A DNA stretch of 64,000 bases from Terriglobales bacterium (GCA_035573675.1 DATMAB010000013.1:1-64000); one strand, 5' to 3'. Counted from the first letter of the stretch, positions 42,950 through 52,339 are shown. Notes: generated from the sequence alone by a model not told the origin. Translations and numbers: made by a program.

Positions 42950-43804
42950 CTAGTCGAACACCACCGTCTTGTTCGCATACAGCAGGATCCTGCTTTCGAT
43001 GTGCCACCGCACCGCGCGTGACAGCACAACCTTCTCCAGGTCCCTGCCCTTCTGCATCAGGTCTTCGAGCGTGTCGCGATGCGAGACCCGCACCACGTCC
43101 TGCTCGATGATGGGTCCTTCGTCCAGCGCTTCGGTCACATAGTGGCTGGTTGCTCCGATCAGCTTCACGCCGCGCTGGTACGCCTGGTGGTACGGCCTCG
43201 CACCCACGAACGCCGGCAGGAACGAATGGTGGATGTTGATGATGCGTTGCGGATAGCGGTCGGTGAAGTTTTTCGAGAGAACTTGCATGTAACGGGCGAG
43301 CACCACGAGATCGACGCCCTGCTTCTCGATGAGCTCTACCTGCTGCCGTTCTGCTTCCGCCTTATTCTCTTTCGTGACAGCGACCTCGTGATATGGGATG
43401 CGATAGAACTCTGCCCAGCGCCGGTTGTCGGGGTGATTGCTGACGATGCAGGGAATGTCGCAGGCCAGTTCGCCCGCCTGGTGCCGGTAGAGCAGATCGA
43501 CCAGGCAATGATCATAGCGTGAAACGAAGATGGCCACCCGCGGCCGGTGGCTGGAAAGGGCCAGCCTCCACTGCATCTTGAACCGCCCGGCCAGCGGTGC
43601 GAAGTGGCGCTCAAAGTCCCCCGGCGCGATGGCGAAGCCCGCCAGGTCCCACTCCACACGCATCAGGAACAAATCGAGTTCCGGGTCCTGGTGCTGATCC
43701 GAGTGCAGGATGTTGCCGTTGTTGCGGAAGATGAAGTCCGCAATCGCCGCCGAGAGCCCTTTGCGGTCCGGACAACTGACCAGCAGGATGGCGGTGTTCT
43801 TCAT
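42950..43804 (-). CDS. purU: Formyltetrahydrofolate deformylase
   Basis: 284 aa. An N-terminal ACT domain (about 1-80, LLVSCPDRKGLSAAIADF) precedes a formyltransferase-like catalytic domain (about 88-275). Catalytic residues are the Asn in IVSNHPDNR, the His in IHHSFLPAF and the Asp in TEALDEGPIIEQD. It hydrolyses 10-formyl-THF to formate and THF. In glycine betaine and sarcosine catabolism it serves to recycle THF, which fits the Rieske and GcvT-like genes nearby. Inverted CACAGAGACAC repeats separate it from the FAD oxidoreductase genes upstream, so the operon link is uncertain. Confidence 0.93.
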   Translation of the reverse strand: MKNTAILLVSCPDRKGLSAAIADFIFRNNGNILHSDQHQDPELDLFLMRVEWDLAGFAIAPGDFERHFAPLAGRFKMQWRLALSSHRPRVAIFVSRYDHCLVDLLYRHQAGELACDIPCIVSNHPDNRRWAEFYRIPYHEVAVTKENKAEAERQQVELIEKQGVDLVVLARYMQVLSKNFTDRYPQRIINIHHSFLPAFVGARPYHQAYQRGVKLIGATSHYVTEALDEGPIIEQDVVRVSHRDTLEDLMQKGRDLEKVVLSRAVRWHIESRILLYANKTVVFD

Positions 43805-43820
43805 GGGCGAAGGATGCCTT

Positions 43821-43953
43821 GACCACTAAGCCATGGAGACACAGAGAAAGACCGGATGGACTGCGAAGTCCGAGGCACGAACAACCCTCGAACGCGTGAG
43901 TCTGCTCTTGATTTGCGGTTTTTCTCCGTGTCTCCGTGTCTCTGTGGTGAAAT
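43821..43953. repeat. Inverted repeat pair, CACAGAGACACGG family
   Basis: CCACTAAGCCATGGAGACAC and AGAGAAAG at 43822-43850 against CTCCGTGTCTCCGTG and TCTCTGTGGTGAAAT at 43924-43953. Arms are about 70 nt apart. Sister pairs are at 52309-52388, and a single arm at 53798-53820. Confidence 0.75.
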
Positions 43954-45540
43954 CTACTGTCTCAGGTCTTTCAATATCTCTCTCGCCGCATTCGCGCCCG
44001 ATCCGCCCGTGAGTCCCGTCCCGGGGTGCGTCCCCGAACCGCACAGGTACAGCCCGCGGATGGGTGTGCGGTAGCGCGCCCAGCCCAGCAGCGGCCGCAT
44101 GGTGAAGATCTGGTCCAGCGCCAGGTCGCCGTGGAAGATGTGCCCGCCGGTCAGGCCGTACGCCTGCTCCAGGTCGAGCGGCGTGATCACTTCTCCGCCC
44201 ACCACCAGCGACGCCAAGCCGGGAGCGTAGCGCTCCAGCGTTTCCAGCACCACGCGGCCCAGCTCCTCGCGTCGGTTGTTCCAGTCTCCGTTCTTGAGTT
44301 TGTAAGGAGCAAACTGCATGGTCACGCTCATCACGTGCTTGCCCGCCGGCGCGAGCGAAGGATCGGAAAGCGAGGGAATCATCACGTCCAGGTACGGCTC
44401 TGGCGAGAAGTCGCCGTACTTCGAGGCGTCGAACGCGCGCTCCAGGTAGTCGATCTCCGGACCGATGTGGATTCTTCCCGCCAGCATGTTGTCGCTGCCG
44501 TCGCCCAAATCCTGCAGCGCGGTGAACTTCGGTAGGCCGCCCAGCGCCAGATTCACTTTCGCCGTGACACCGGGCGCGCGGTAACTCTCCATGCGCAGGA
44601 TGAAGGTGGGCGTAAGGTGTACCGGGTCGATCAGTTGCAGGAACGTGCGCCGCGGGTCGGCGCTGGAAACCACCTTTTGCGCGACAATCTCTTCCCCGTT
44701 GGCCAGCACGACGCCCGTGGCCAAGCCGTCCTTCACCAGGATCCGGGCGACTTCGGCGCCGGTGCGGATCTGCGCGCCCGCCTGCTGTGCCGCGGCAGCC
44801 ATGGCCTCGGTGAGCGCGCCCATGCCGCCGCTGGCAAAGCACGCCGGACCCGCCGGATGCGGGTCGCACGCTGCGCGCAGCAGCAGCAGCGCCCCCGAGC
44901 CCGCCGACCATGGCCCGGCAAAGCTGCCAAAAATGCCGCGCGCCGCGATCGAGGCGCGCAGCAGCTCGGTCTCGAAGAACTCGGCCACCAGGTCGGCCGC
45001 CGCCATCGGCATCCAGCGCAGCAGCCGGTACAGGTCTTTGTCACCCAGCTTCCGCAGGTCGCGACCCGTGCGCAGCAGGCCCCACAGCTCGCCGGTCGTG
45101 GGATTCTCGATCTCGGGCGGCGTCGTGGCCAGCAGCTTGCCCAGGAAACCGCCCAGCCGCTCCAGGGCTTGGCAGAATTTCGGATAGGCCGCTGCATCCT
45201 TGGTCGAGAGCGCGGCGATCTGCCGCACCGTGCGCGCCGTGTCTTCATAGAGCACGAGCGCCCGGCCGTCTGGCGCAGGTGCGAACAGCCGCGGATCGGG
45301 ATGGACCATCCTCAAACCGTGGCGCTCGAGCTGCATGTCGCGCACCACGTCGGCACGAAGCGGGCCTGCGGCGTGCGCCAGCGTCGAGCAGCGGAATCCG
45401 GGATGGAACTCTTCCGTGACTGCGGCGCCGCCCACCGCGGCGCGCCGCTCCAGCACCAGCGGCTTGCGTCCCGCGCGCGCCAGGTAAAAAGCGGTGACCA
45501 GGGCGTTGTGCCCGCCGCCCACGATCACGATGTCGCGCAC
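43954..45540 (-). CDS. FAD-dependent oxidoreductase, PYROXD2/CrtI-like (copy 2)
   Basis: 528 aa. N-terminal dinucleotide-binding motif VGGGHNALVTAFYLARAGRK; the C-terminal FAD-contact segment is LCGSGTHPGTGLTGG. It belongs to the large COG1233 group (phytoene-desaturase-like; eukaryotic PYROXD2), where most members lack a known substrate. It is a paralogue of the gene that ends 16 nt upstream (both keep HVMS..QFAPYKL and DWN/DWD..RE). The pair probably forms a heteromer. It is not next to carotenoid genes, so a desaturase role in carotenoids is unlikely. Confidence 0.82.
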   Translation of the reverse strand: MRDIVIVGGGHNALVTAFYLARAGRKPLVLERRAAVGGAAVTEEFHPGFRCSTLAHAAGPLRADVVRDMQLERHGLRMVHPDPRLFAPAPDGRALVLYEDTARTVRQIAALSTKDAAAYPKFCQALERLGGFLGKLLATTPPEIENPTTGELWGLLRTGRDLRKLGDKDLYRLLRWMPMAAADLVAEFFETELLRASIAARGIFGSFAGPWSAGSGALLLLRAACDPHPAGPACFASGGMGALTEAMAAAAQQAGAQIRTGAEVARILVKDGLATGVVLANGEEIVAQKVVSSADPRRTFLQLIDPVHLTPTFILRMESYRAPGVTAKVNLALGGLPKFTALQDLGDGSDNMLAGRIHIGPEIDYLERAFDASKYGDFSPEPYLDVMIPSLSDPSLAPAGKHVMSVTMQFAPYKLKNGDWNNRREELGRVVLETLERYAPGLASLVVGGEVITPLDLEQAYGLTGGHIFHGDLALDQIFTMRPLLGWARYRTPIRGLYLCGSGTHPGTGLTGGSGANAAREILKDLRQ

Positions 45541-45556
45541 GTTGGCGATGGCCTGC

Positions 45557-47140
45557 CTACCTGCCTTTCCCGTCTTTCAGGATTTCCAGCGCCGCCAGCC
45601 TGCCCGGCGCGCCCATGATGCCGCCCCCGGGATGGGTCGCCGAGCCGCACATGTACAGGTTTTGAATGGGCGTGCGGTACTGCGCCCAGCCCGGCACCGG
45701 ACGCAGGAAGAAAAGCTGCTCCAGCGACAACTCGCCCTGGAAGATGTTGCCCTCCGAAAGTCCCCACTCCCGCTCCAGGTCGAGCGGCGTCACCACCTGC
45801 CGGTGCAGGATGATGTTCCGCAGGTTGGGCGCGTGCTCGGCGATGGTTTCTACTACCGTGTCCCCGAAGGCTTCCCGCTCCTTGTCCCAGTCGCCGTTCA
45901 GTTTGTAGGGCGCGTACTGCACGAAGCAGGACATCACGTGCTTGCCCGGCGGCGCGACGGATGGATCGGTCAGGCTGGGAATCACGATGTCGATGTACGG
46001 GCGCCGCGAGTAGCGGCCGTACTTGGCGTCGTCGTAGGCGCGCTCCATGTAGTCGACGCTGGGGGAGATGGAGATCGCACCGCGCAGGTGCAGCCCCGCG
46101 CCGGGCAGGCAGGTGAAGTTCGGCAGCCCGTCCAGCGCCATGTTCACCTTGCCTGACGACCCGCGGAACTTGTAGCGGTTCACTTCTTCCAGAAAGTCAT
46201 CGGGCAGGTGGCCGCGCTCGATCATCTTCACGAACGTCAGCCGCGGATCGACGCTCGAGGAGACCACGTCGGCGTGGAACTCGTCGCCGTTCTCCAGCAC
46301 CACGCCTGTTGCCTTCCCTTCCCGCACCAGGATGCGAGCAATGGGCGACTCGGTCCGTATCTCCGCCCCCGCCTCGCGCGCCGCCGCAGCGATGGAATTG
46401 GAGATGGCGCCGGTGCCGCCGCGCGCGAATCCCCAGGAGCGGAACGCGCCGTCGATCTCTCCCATGTAGTGGTGCAGCAGCACGTACGCCGTCCCCGGCG
46501 AGCGCACGCCCAGGAACGTCCCGATGATGCCCGAGGCCGACATGGTCGCCTTCAACACGTCGGTCTCGAACCACTGGTCCAGGAAGTCCACGGCGCTCAT
46601 GGTCATCAGGCGCACGTGCAGGTACTTCTCCTCCTCCGGAAGCGCCTTGAAGCGCTTGCCCAGGAACAGCAGCTTGCTCAGCTCCTTCCACGCCAGCTTC
46701 GTAGGATCGGGCGGCGTCATTGCCAGGATGGGCTTCACGAACCGGCAAAGCTGCACCATCGCCTTGCCGAACTCTTCGTACGCCTCCGCATCCAGCCGCG
46801 AATGGCGCGCGATCTCGCGTCGGGTTTTGGCGTGGTCGTTCACTCGCCACAGGTAATCGCCGCTGGGCATGGGCGTGAACGTGCCGTCGAGCGGCAGGAT
46901 TTCCAGCCCGTGGCGCGGCAAGTCGAGGTCGCGGATGATCTCCGGCCGCAGCAGCGACACTACGTACGAGCACACCGAGAACTTGAAGCCGGGGAAGACT
47001 TCTTCCGTGCAGGCCGCCCCGCCCAGCACGTGGCGCCTCTCCAGCAGCAGGACTTTCTTGCCCGCCTTGGCCAGATAAGCGGCGTTGACCAGGCCATTGT
47101 GGCCTCCGCCGATGACGATGACGTCGTATTTCTGGGCCAT
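45557..47140 (-). CDS. FAD-dependent oxidoreductase, PYROXD2/CrtI-like (copy 1)
   Basis: 527 aa from the ATG at 47140 (MAQKYDVIVIGGGHNGLVNAAYLAKAG is the Rossmann motif; upstream in-frame codons lack similarity). The C-terminal motif MCGSATHPGGGIMGAPGR is typical of COG1233 enzymes. It is first in a minus-strand operon with its paralogue 16 nt downstream. It diverges from the GcvT-like gene, and both share a 206-nt intergenic region. A TAGAAT -10 candidate lies at 47193-47198. Substrate is not known; the GcvT, PurU and Rieske neighbours make an N-methyl or amine substrate conceivable. Confidence 0.82.
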   Translation of the reverse strand: MAQKYDVIVIGGGHNGLVNAAYLAKAGKKVLLLERRHVLGGAACTEEVFPGFKFSVCSYVVSLLRPEIIRDLDLPRHGLEILPLDGTFTPMPSGDYLWRVNDHAKTRREIARHSRLDAEAYEEFGKAMVQLCRFVKPILAMTPPDPTKLAWKELSKLLFLGKRFKALPEEEKYLHVRLMTMSAVDFLDQWFETDVLKATMSASGIIGTFLGVRSPGTAYVLLHHYMGEIDGAFRSWGFARGGTGAISNSIAAAAREAGAEIRTESPIARILVREGKATGVVLENGDEFHADVVSSSVDPRLTFVKMIERGHLPDDFLEEVNRYKFRGSSGKVNMALDGLPNFTCLPGAGLHLRGAISISPSVDYMERAYDDAKYGRYSRRPYIDIVIPSLTDPSVAPPGKHVMSCFVQYAPYKLNGDWDKEREAFGDTVVETIAEHAPNLRNIILHRQVVTPLDLEREWGLSEGNIFQGELSLEQLFFLRPVPGWAQYRTPIQNLYMCGSATHPGGGIMGAPGRLAALEILKDGKGR

Positions 47141-47192
47141 AGAGTGTGCGACCGCACGCCCTGCGGGGCCCGCGCCCCGGAAGGAAGCAGAC

Positions 47193-47198
47193 ATTCTA
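47193..47198 (-). promoter_or_regulatory. -10 hexamer candidate for the FAD operon
   Basis: TAGAAT on the minus strand, about 52 nt before the ATG at 47140. It faces the plus-strand TATAAT at 47311-47316, giving a divergent promoter pair. Confidence 0.35.
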
Positions 47199-47310
47199 AA
47201 GGCGCTGTCCGGAGTTTGTCTCGCTTGCGGGAATCGATCACCGCCGCAGGCCCGCATCACCCACCGGATGGGGCTCCTGGATGCGGATGACGCCGCCCGC
47301 ACCGGGCCTT

Positions 47311-47316
47311 TATAAT
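47311..47316 (+). promoter_or_regulatory. -10 hexamer candidate for the GcvT-like gene
   Basis: Perfect TATAAT, 30 nt before the GTG at 47347, with GGAG at about 47336-47339 as ribosome site. The -35 region is unclear. Confidence 0.4.
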
Positions 47317-47346
47317 CCGCCTTCGGCTTGCAGCCGGAGAATCGCC

Positions 47347-48570
47347 GTGCCCATCGGAACCGCCTTCCACGAACGCACCTTCGCGCTCTGTGAGAGCTTG
47401 AACTACCGCGAGTGGTCCGGCTATTACACGGTCAGCGCCTACGAGACCCATCACGAGCACGAGTACAACGCCATCCGCAACTCGGTGGCGCTCATCGATG
47501 TCTCTCCGCTCTTCAAGTATCTGGTCACCGGCCGCGACGCCACGCGCCTGGTGAACCGCATCATTGCCCGCGACATTCACAAGGTCGCCGTCGGTCAGGT
47601 GATCTACTGCTGCTGGTGCGATGAGCAGGGCAAGGTGATCGACGACGGCACCATCACCCGCCTCGAATCCAACGCCTACCGCTGGACCGCCGCCGACCCC
47701 AGCCTGCGCTGGTTCCGCCAGAACGCGCTGGGCATGCAGGTGGAGGTTACGGAGATCTCCGAGCAGGTCGCAGCGCTCGCGCTGCAGGGTCCCGCCTCCG
47801 GGCTCCTGCTCAAGAAGATCACCGAAGCGGACATCGAGAACCTCAAGTACTTCCGCATGACGCGCGGCACGATCGCCGGCGTTCCCGTGGACATCTCGCG
47901 TACCGGCTATACCGGCGACCTCGGCTACGAGATCTGGATCCCCTGGGAGCGCGCGCTGATGGTCTGGGACGCCATTACCGATGCGGGCCGTGAATTCGAC
48001 CTCCATCCCGCCGGCATGCTTGCGCTTGACATCGCCCGCATCGAGGCCGGCCTGCTCCTGATCGAAGTGGACTACATCAGCAGCCGCCGCGCCATGATTG
48101 AAGCCCAAAAGTTCTCGCCCTATGAGATCGGCCTGGGCAAGATGGTGCATCTCGACAAGCAGGACCCGTTCATCGGACAGCAGGCGCTGATCGAAGAGCA
48201 TAAACGCGGTCCGGCGCGCCAGCTCGTCGGCCTGGAGATCCACTGGCCCGAGGTCGAAGAGCTCTACGAATCCGTGGGCCTGGCGCCGCAGGCGCCCGCG
48301 CAGGCCTCGCGCGTGCATGTCCCGGTCTACGATCGCGGCAAGCAGGTCGGCAAAGCGACCTCCACCACCTGGTCGCCGACGCTCAAGAAGATGATCGCGC
48401 TGGCCAGCATCGCCACGCCGCACGCCGCCGCCGGCACCGTGCTCGAACTCGAACTCACCGTGGAGGCCGTGCGCTACACCGTGGGCGCGACCGTGGTGCC
48501 GCTTCCCTTCTTCAACCCCAGGCGCAAGACGGCCACGCCGCTCTCCAAGGTCGACCCCTTCGCCGAGTAG
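47347..48570 (+). CDS. GcvT-like aminomethyltransferase / folate enzyme
   Basis: 407 aa. Features of the T-protein/YgfZ/dimethylglycine-dehydrogenase C-terminal fold are clear: an N-terminal SVALIDVSPLFKYLVTG, then KVIDDGTITRL containing the conserved Asp of the folate site, SRTGYTGDLGYEIW, and ALDIARIEAGLLL. The folate-binding fold suggests transfer of a methylene or formyl group to THF from a demethylated amine. It is not in a gcvTHP operon. Divergent from the FAD pair, and doxX follows 8 nt downstream. The GTG start with GGAG upstream is preferred to the in-frame codons at 47281. Confidence 0.85.
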   Translation: MPIGTAFHERTFALCESLNYREWSGYYTVSAYETHHEHEYNAIRNSVALIDVSPLFKYLVTGRDATRLVNRIIARDIHKVAVGQVIYCCWCDEQGKVIDDGTITRLESNAYRWTAADPSLRWFRQNALGMQVEVTEISEQVAALALQGPASGLLLKKITEADIENLKYFRMTRGTIAGVPVDISRTGYTGDLGYEIWIPWERALMVWDAITDAGREFDLHPAGMLALDIARIEAGLLLIEVDYISSRRAMIEAQKFSPYEIGLGKMVHLDKQDPFIGQQALIEEHKRGPARQLVGLEIHWPEVEELYESVGLAPQAPAQASRVHVPVYDRGKQVGKATSTTWSPTLKKMIALASIATPHAAAGTVLELELTVEAVRYTVGATVVPLPFFNPRRKTATPLSKVDPFAE

Positions 48571-48578
48571 CTGCGGCC

Positions 48579-48986
48579 ATGCTTTCCCAGCGCCTCGCTT
48601 CGCTCCAGCCCGTGGGCATCTTCGTGATGCGCGTCGCGCTGGGCGGCATCGTCCTTGCGTACACCGTCAAGCGCCTCTCCGGCGGCATGGCGGCGTTCAC
48701 CTCGGTCGTGACTTCTCTTGGATTGCCGCGCTGGCTCGCGCCCGCAGCTTCCTGGATAGAACTCCTCGCCGCCGCCATGCTCATCATCGGACTGCAGACC
48801 CGCCTGGCCGCGGCCGTCATTTTCCTGTTCATGGCCATCGGCGTCCGCATCCACTTGGGTGAGAGCCTGAGCAGCTATGACGCGTACCTTTCACACGCCG
48901 TGATGGCGCTGGCCTTGGTCTTCTTCGGCGCGGGTCCCTGGTCCATCGACAACAAGTCGCGCCCTGCCAGCGGCCGCCGGCGCTGA
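48579..48986 (+). CDS. DoxX family membrane protein
   Basis: 135 aa, four membrane helices. The opening SLQPVGIFVMRVALGGIVLAYTVKRLSG and LAPAASWIELLAAAMLIIGLQTR are DoxX signatures. DoxX-type proteins include subunits of terminal oxidases and thiosulfate:quinone oxidoreductase, but most are of unknown role. It starts 8 nt after the GcvT-like stop, so they are one operon. Confidence 0.88.
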   Translation: MLSQRLASLQPVGIFVMRVALGGIVLAYTVKRLSGGMAAFTSVVTSLGLPRWLAPAASWIELLAAAMLIIGLQTRLAAAVIFLFMAIGVRIHLGESLSSYDAYLSHAVMALALVFFGAGPWSIDNKSRPASGRRR

Positions 48987-48989
48987 TCT

Positions 48990-49118
48990 TCACTTCTTCC
49001 GGTATTTCCTGAGCACGCACAAGGCGAGCCAGGTAGCGGTCACGCTGATCACCACATTTCGCACCACGTGCTGCCACGTGATGCCAAAGATGAGCTCGCC
49101 TTCTTCGGAGCCGAACAC
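48990..49118 (-). CDS. 42-aa single-span membrane peptide
   Basis: A reading frame from GTG 49118 to TGA at 48990-48992 gives VFGSEEGELIFGITWQHV followed by one hydrophobic helix (VVISVTATWLALCVL) and a basic tail RKYRKK, i.e. a membrane span with positive-inside end. It begins 16 nt after the E1 dehydrogenase stop on the same strand, so may be co-translated. The frame continues upstream past the GTG without a better start. I do not know a family; evidence is topology and position. Confidence 0.4.
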   Translation of the reverse strand: MFGSEEGELIFGITWQHVVRNVVISVTATWLALCVLRKYRKK

Positions 49119-49134
49119 GGCATCACCCGCCTGG

Positions 49135-51420
49135 CTAGAAGCGCGCCAGCTCTTCCATGGCACGGTACAGGTCGTCGGCCTGCGGCAGGATTTCGTCCTC
49201 GAGCAGCGGCTGATAAGCGACGAAGGTATCCATGGCGGCCACGCGCTTCACCGGCGCGTCCAGTTCCTCGAACAACTCATCGGCGATGCGCGCCACGATC
49301 TCCGCTCCGTAGCCCCAGCTCAGCATGTCCTCGTGCGCGACGATCACGCGGTTGGTCTTGCGCACCGACGCCACGATCGCTTCCCAGTCATACGGGTTCA
49401 GCGTCCGCAGGTCGAGGATCTCGACGCTCAGCCCCAGCTCGCGCTCGATGCGCTGCGCCGCCTGCAGCGCGCGCGGCACCACCGCGCCGTAGGTGATCAC
49501 GGTGAGGTCCGAGCCTTCTTTCCACACGCGCGCCTTGCCGAACGGAATCATGTGCTCCGGTCCCGGATAGGGTGCGCGCCCGAAGGGCTCGCGGTACAAC
49601 CGTTTATGTTCCAGGAACAGGACAGGATCATCGCAGCGGATGGCGGTGCGCAGCAGGCCGTTCGCGTCCAGCGCATTTGAGGGAAACGCTACGCGCATTC
49701 CGGGCGTGTGTGTGAAGATGCTCTCTCCGCACTGCGAGTGGTAGATGGCGCCGCCGGTCAGGTAGCCGCCGATGGCCACGCGCACCACCGCGGGAGAGGA
49801 GAAAGCGCCGTTCGAGCGCCAGCGCATCAGCGGCAGCTCGTTGCGCAGTTGCATCATCGCCGGCCAGATGTAATCGAAGAACTGGATCTCCACGACAGGC
49901 TTCAGCCCGCGCGTCGCCATGCCCACGGCGCGGCCCACGATGTTGGCCTCGGCCAGCGGCGAGTTGAACGCGCGCTCGCTGCCGAACTCCGTCTGCAGTC
50001 CGGCGGTCAGCTTGAAGACGCCGCCCTTGCCCTTGATGAGCTTCTTCCTCAGGTACTCTTCGCGGCTGCAGTCGGCCACGTCCTCGCCAAAGACCACCAC
50101 GCGCGGATCACGCCGCATCTCGTCCTTCAGGCAGGCGTTGATGAGATCGGCCATGGTCTTTTCCGCGCCCGTGGCCGGCTGCGGCTTGTCGGCGGCCGTG
50201 CCGGAATACGTCGCCTGCCAGTCGAGCGTGGCGCTGTCGCCGCCTGCCACCGGCGGACTGTCGAACGCAGCCGACGTCGGATCGAGGTCGGGCGAATAGA
50301 CGAAGCGCGTGATGGAGTCGGTCGACGGCAGCGCCGCGGCCAGCGCCCGGTCTGTGGCCTCCTGCACTTCCCCGTCCACTTCTTTTTCCAGCTTGTTGAT
50401 GCCCTTTTCGTCCAGGATGTTCTCGCGGATCAAAAACATCTGCATGCGCGTGATGGGATCGCGCTGCGCTTCCTTTTGCCGCTCGAATTCCGGCCGGTAG
50501 AGCCGCTCGTCGTCAGAGAGCGAATGCGAGTACGGGCGGATGACGTGCGCATGCACGAACGCCGGGCCGTTCCCGGCACGGCAATATTCCACGGCCTTCG
50601 TGAGTGCGGCATAGCTGGCCACGGGATCGGTGCCGTCGACTTCCGCGAAGTGAAAGTTGGGAAAGCCGCAGACCAGTTTCGAGATGCTGCCGCCCGCCGT
50701 CCCCACTTCCACCGGCACCGAGATGGCGTACTCGTTGTCCTCGATCAGGAACAGTACCGGCAGCTTGAGGTTGGCGGCGGAGTTCATCGCCTCCCAGAAC
50801 TCGCCTTCGCTGGTGGTGCCGTCGCCCGCCGAAACATACACGACCTCGTCGCCCTGGAAAGAGACGTCCTTGAATTGGCGATAGTCGCCTTCGACCTTCT
50901 GCGCCGCTTCCGGATGCCGCGCGAAGTAGCGGCCCGCTTCGGCGCAGCCCACGGCCTGCAGGAATTGCGTGCCTGTGGGCGACGACTGGCTCACGATATT
51001 CAGGTTCTTGTGGCCCCAGTGCGCGGGCATCTGGCGGCCGCCGGAGTTGGGATCGTCGGCCGCGCCTACCGCTTCCAGCAACTGCTCGTAGGGCGTCATG
51101 CCCAGCGCCAGGCACAGCGCACGGTCGCGATAGTAGGGATAGAACCAGTCGTAGGCCGGCTTCAGCGCCATGCCCGCCGCCACCAGCACGGCCTCGTGCC
51201 CTGCGCCCGAGATCTGGAAGTAAATCTTCTGCTGGCGCTTCAACAGGATCTCGCGGTCATCCAGCCGTCTTGACAGGAACATCAGCCGGTACATCTCGAT
51301 GAGCTGTTTGCGCGTCAGTCCCTGCCAGGTCTTCTCCGCCTTGCCCTTGTCGGCGCGAGGCGCATCGGCCACGGCCGCCCTCGACGACGCTCTCGCTTCC
51401 GCCTTGCTTGCCATGTTCAC
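49135..51420 (-). CDS. Fused E1 alpha-beta 2-oxoacid dehydrogenase
   Basis: 761 aa, fusing E1 alpha (about 30-370) and E1 beta (about 420-761). The thiamine diphosphate motif is [21 protein letters not shown] ending in IEDN. The beta half carries [14 protein letters not shown], the E1 beta GxxD pattern and [10 protein letters not shown]. It decarboxylates a branched-chain 2-oxoacid or pyruvate-type substrate and hands the acyl group to E2. No E2 or E3 lies near. A linker of about 40 residues (PTSAAF..AADKP) joins the halves. TAGAAT lies about 30 nt before the ATG. Which 2-oxoacid is used is not readable. Confidence 0.9.
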   Translation of the reverse strand: MNMASKAEARASSRAAVADAPRADKGKAEKTWQGLTRKQLIEMYRLMFLSRRLDDREILLKRQQKIYFQISGAGHEAVLVAAGMALKPAYDWFYPYYRDRALCLALGMTPYEQLLEAVGAADDPNSGGRQMPAHWGHKNLNIVSQSSPTGTQFLQAVGCAEAGRYFARHPEAAQKVEGDYRQFKDVSFQGDEVVYVSAGDGTTSEGEFWEAMNSAANLKLPVLFLIEDNEYAISVPVEVGTAGGSISKLVCGFPNFHFAEVDGTDPVASYAALTKAVEYCRAGNGPAFVHAHVIRPYSHSLSDDERLYRPEFERQKEAQRDPITRMQMFLIRENILDEKGINKLEKEVDGEVQEATDRALAAALPSTDSITRFVYSPDLDPTSAAFDSPPVAGGDSATLDWQATYSGTAADKPQPATGAEKTMADLINACLKDEMRRDPRVVVFGEDVADCSREEYLRKKLIKGKGGVFKLTAGLQTEFGSERAFNSPLAEANIVGRAVGMATRGLKPVVEIQFFDYIWPAMMQLRNELPLMRWRSNGAFSSPAVVRVAIGGYLTGGAIYHSQCGESIFTHTPGMRVAFPSNALDANGLLRTAIRCDDPVLFLEHKRLYREPFGRAPYPGPEHMIPFGKARVWKEGSDLTVITYGAVVPRALQAAQRIERELGLSVEILDLRTLNPYDWEAIVASVRKTNRVIVAHEDMLSWGYGAEIVARIADELFEELDAPVKRVAAMDTFVAYQPLLEDEILPQADDLYRAMEELARF

Positions 51421-51616
51421 CTCGGAGCGGATGTGCTCCCAGCCAGCCCTATTCTAGAACGGGAGGTGCTATCGGGACCCGCTTTCCGACTTGGTCTTTC
51501 CGGCCTTCCGCGTAACCTGCGTCCTGCCTCCTGCACTCTGCATCCTGCCGCTTGCTCTGGCCGCAGGCGGCAAGCGGCCGGCTGCCCGCCTTCCTTTCCG
51601 AAGATATACTGAGAGC
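51421..51616. repeat. Repeat-rich gap before the HAD phosphatase
   Basis: Contains CTTTCCGACTTGGTC and GCCTTCCGCG (CTTTCCG family), then GCGTCCTGCCTCCTGC and ACTCTGCATCCTGC, a CTGCATCCTGC-type repeat. A TATACT lies at 51605-51610 just before the next start. Confidence 0.5.
51605..51610 (+). promoter_or_regulatory. -10 hexamer candidate for the phosphatase gene
   Basis: TATACT, ending 6 nt before the GTG at 51617. Transcription would begin at the start codon. Confidence 0.35.
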
Positions 51617-52339
51617 GTGAAGATTCTCCGCCCTATTCCGGCGCACGACCTGGAGCTGCTGATCTTCGACCTCGACGGCACGCTGGTGGATTCGCGCCTC
51701 GATCTGGCCAATTCCGTCAACGCCATGCTGCGACACTACGGCAAGCCGGAGCTGCCCTGCGACGTCATCGCAAGCTACATCGGCGACGGCGCGCCCATGC
51801 TAGTGCGCCGCGCCCTCGGGGACCCCGATGAAGAGGGCTTCGTCACCGAGGCTTTGAACTTCTTCCTGGCGCACTATCGCGAGCACAAGCTGGATAACAC
51901 CTACGTTTACGCCGGGGTTGCGGAAGCGCTCCGGAGGCTGCGCGCACACGGCAACGGCGCCGGCGGCCGCTTTCGCATGGCCGTGCTCAGCAACAAGCCG
52001 GAGCGGCCTTCGCAGCAGATCCTCGAGGCTCTCGGCCTTGCTGACTTCTTCTTCCGCGTGTACGGCGGCAATAGCTTCCATACCAAGAAGCCTGACCCGC
52101 TGGGCGTCCGGACGCTGCTCGAAGAAAGCGGCGCGCGCCCCGAAGAGGCCGTCATCATCGGCGACAGCGACATCGACGTCATCACCGGCCGCAACGCCGG
52201 CATCTGGACCGTGGGCGTCACCTACGGCTTCGTGCCCCATTCCCTCGAGGCCGCCACTCCCGACGTGCTGGTGGACTCGCCGGTGGAATGGGCCGAGCTG
52301 TTTCAACTCACCACTGAGTCACAGAGGCACAGAGGATGA
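51617..52339 (+). CDS. Phosphoglycolate-phosphatase-like HAD hydrolase
   Basis: 240 aa. HAD motif I is FDLDGTLVDSR, motif II AVLSNKP, motif III lysine in FHTKKPDP, and motif IV IIGDSDIDVITG. Helical cap at about 25-95 as in Gph, which clears 2-phosphoglycolate arising from DNA repair. The start is GTG 51617; the frame upstream is repeat DNA. The last ten residues (LTTESQRHRG) come from a CACAGAGGCACAGAGG repeat, so the stop is supplied by the repeat and the true C terminus may have been altered. Confidence 0.88.
   Translation: MKILRPIPAHDLELLIFDLDGTLVDSRLDLANSVNAMLRHYGKPELPCDVIASYIGDGAPMLVRRALGDPDEEGFVTEALNFFLAHYREHKLDNTYVYAGVAEALRRLRAHGNGAGGRFRMAVLSNKPERPSQQILEALGLADFFFRVYGGNSFHTKKPDPLGVRTLLEESGARPEEAVIIGDSDIDVITGRNAGIWTVGVTYGFVPHSLEAATPDVLVDSPVEWAELFQLTTESQRHRG

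Noticed and set aside
43954-47140. Carotenoid biosynthesis role for the two FAD oxidoreductases
   Set aside because: No other carotenoid gene is nearby and the pair better fits the uncharacterised COG1233/PYROXD2 group.
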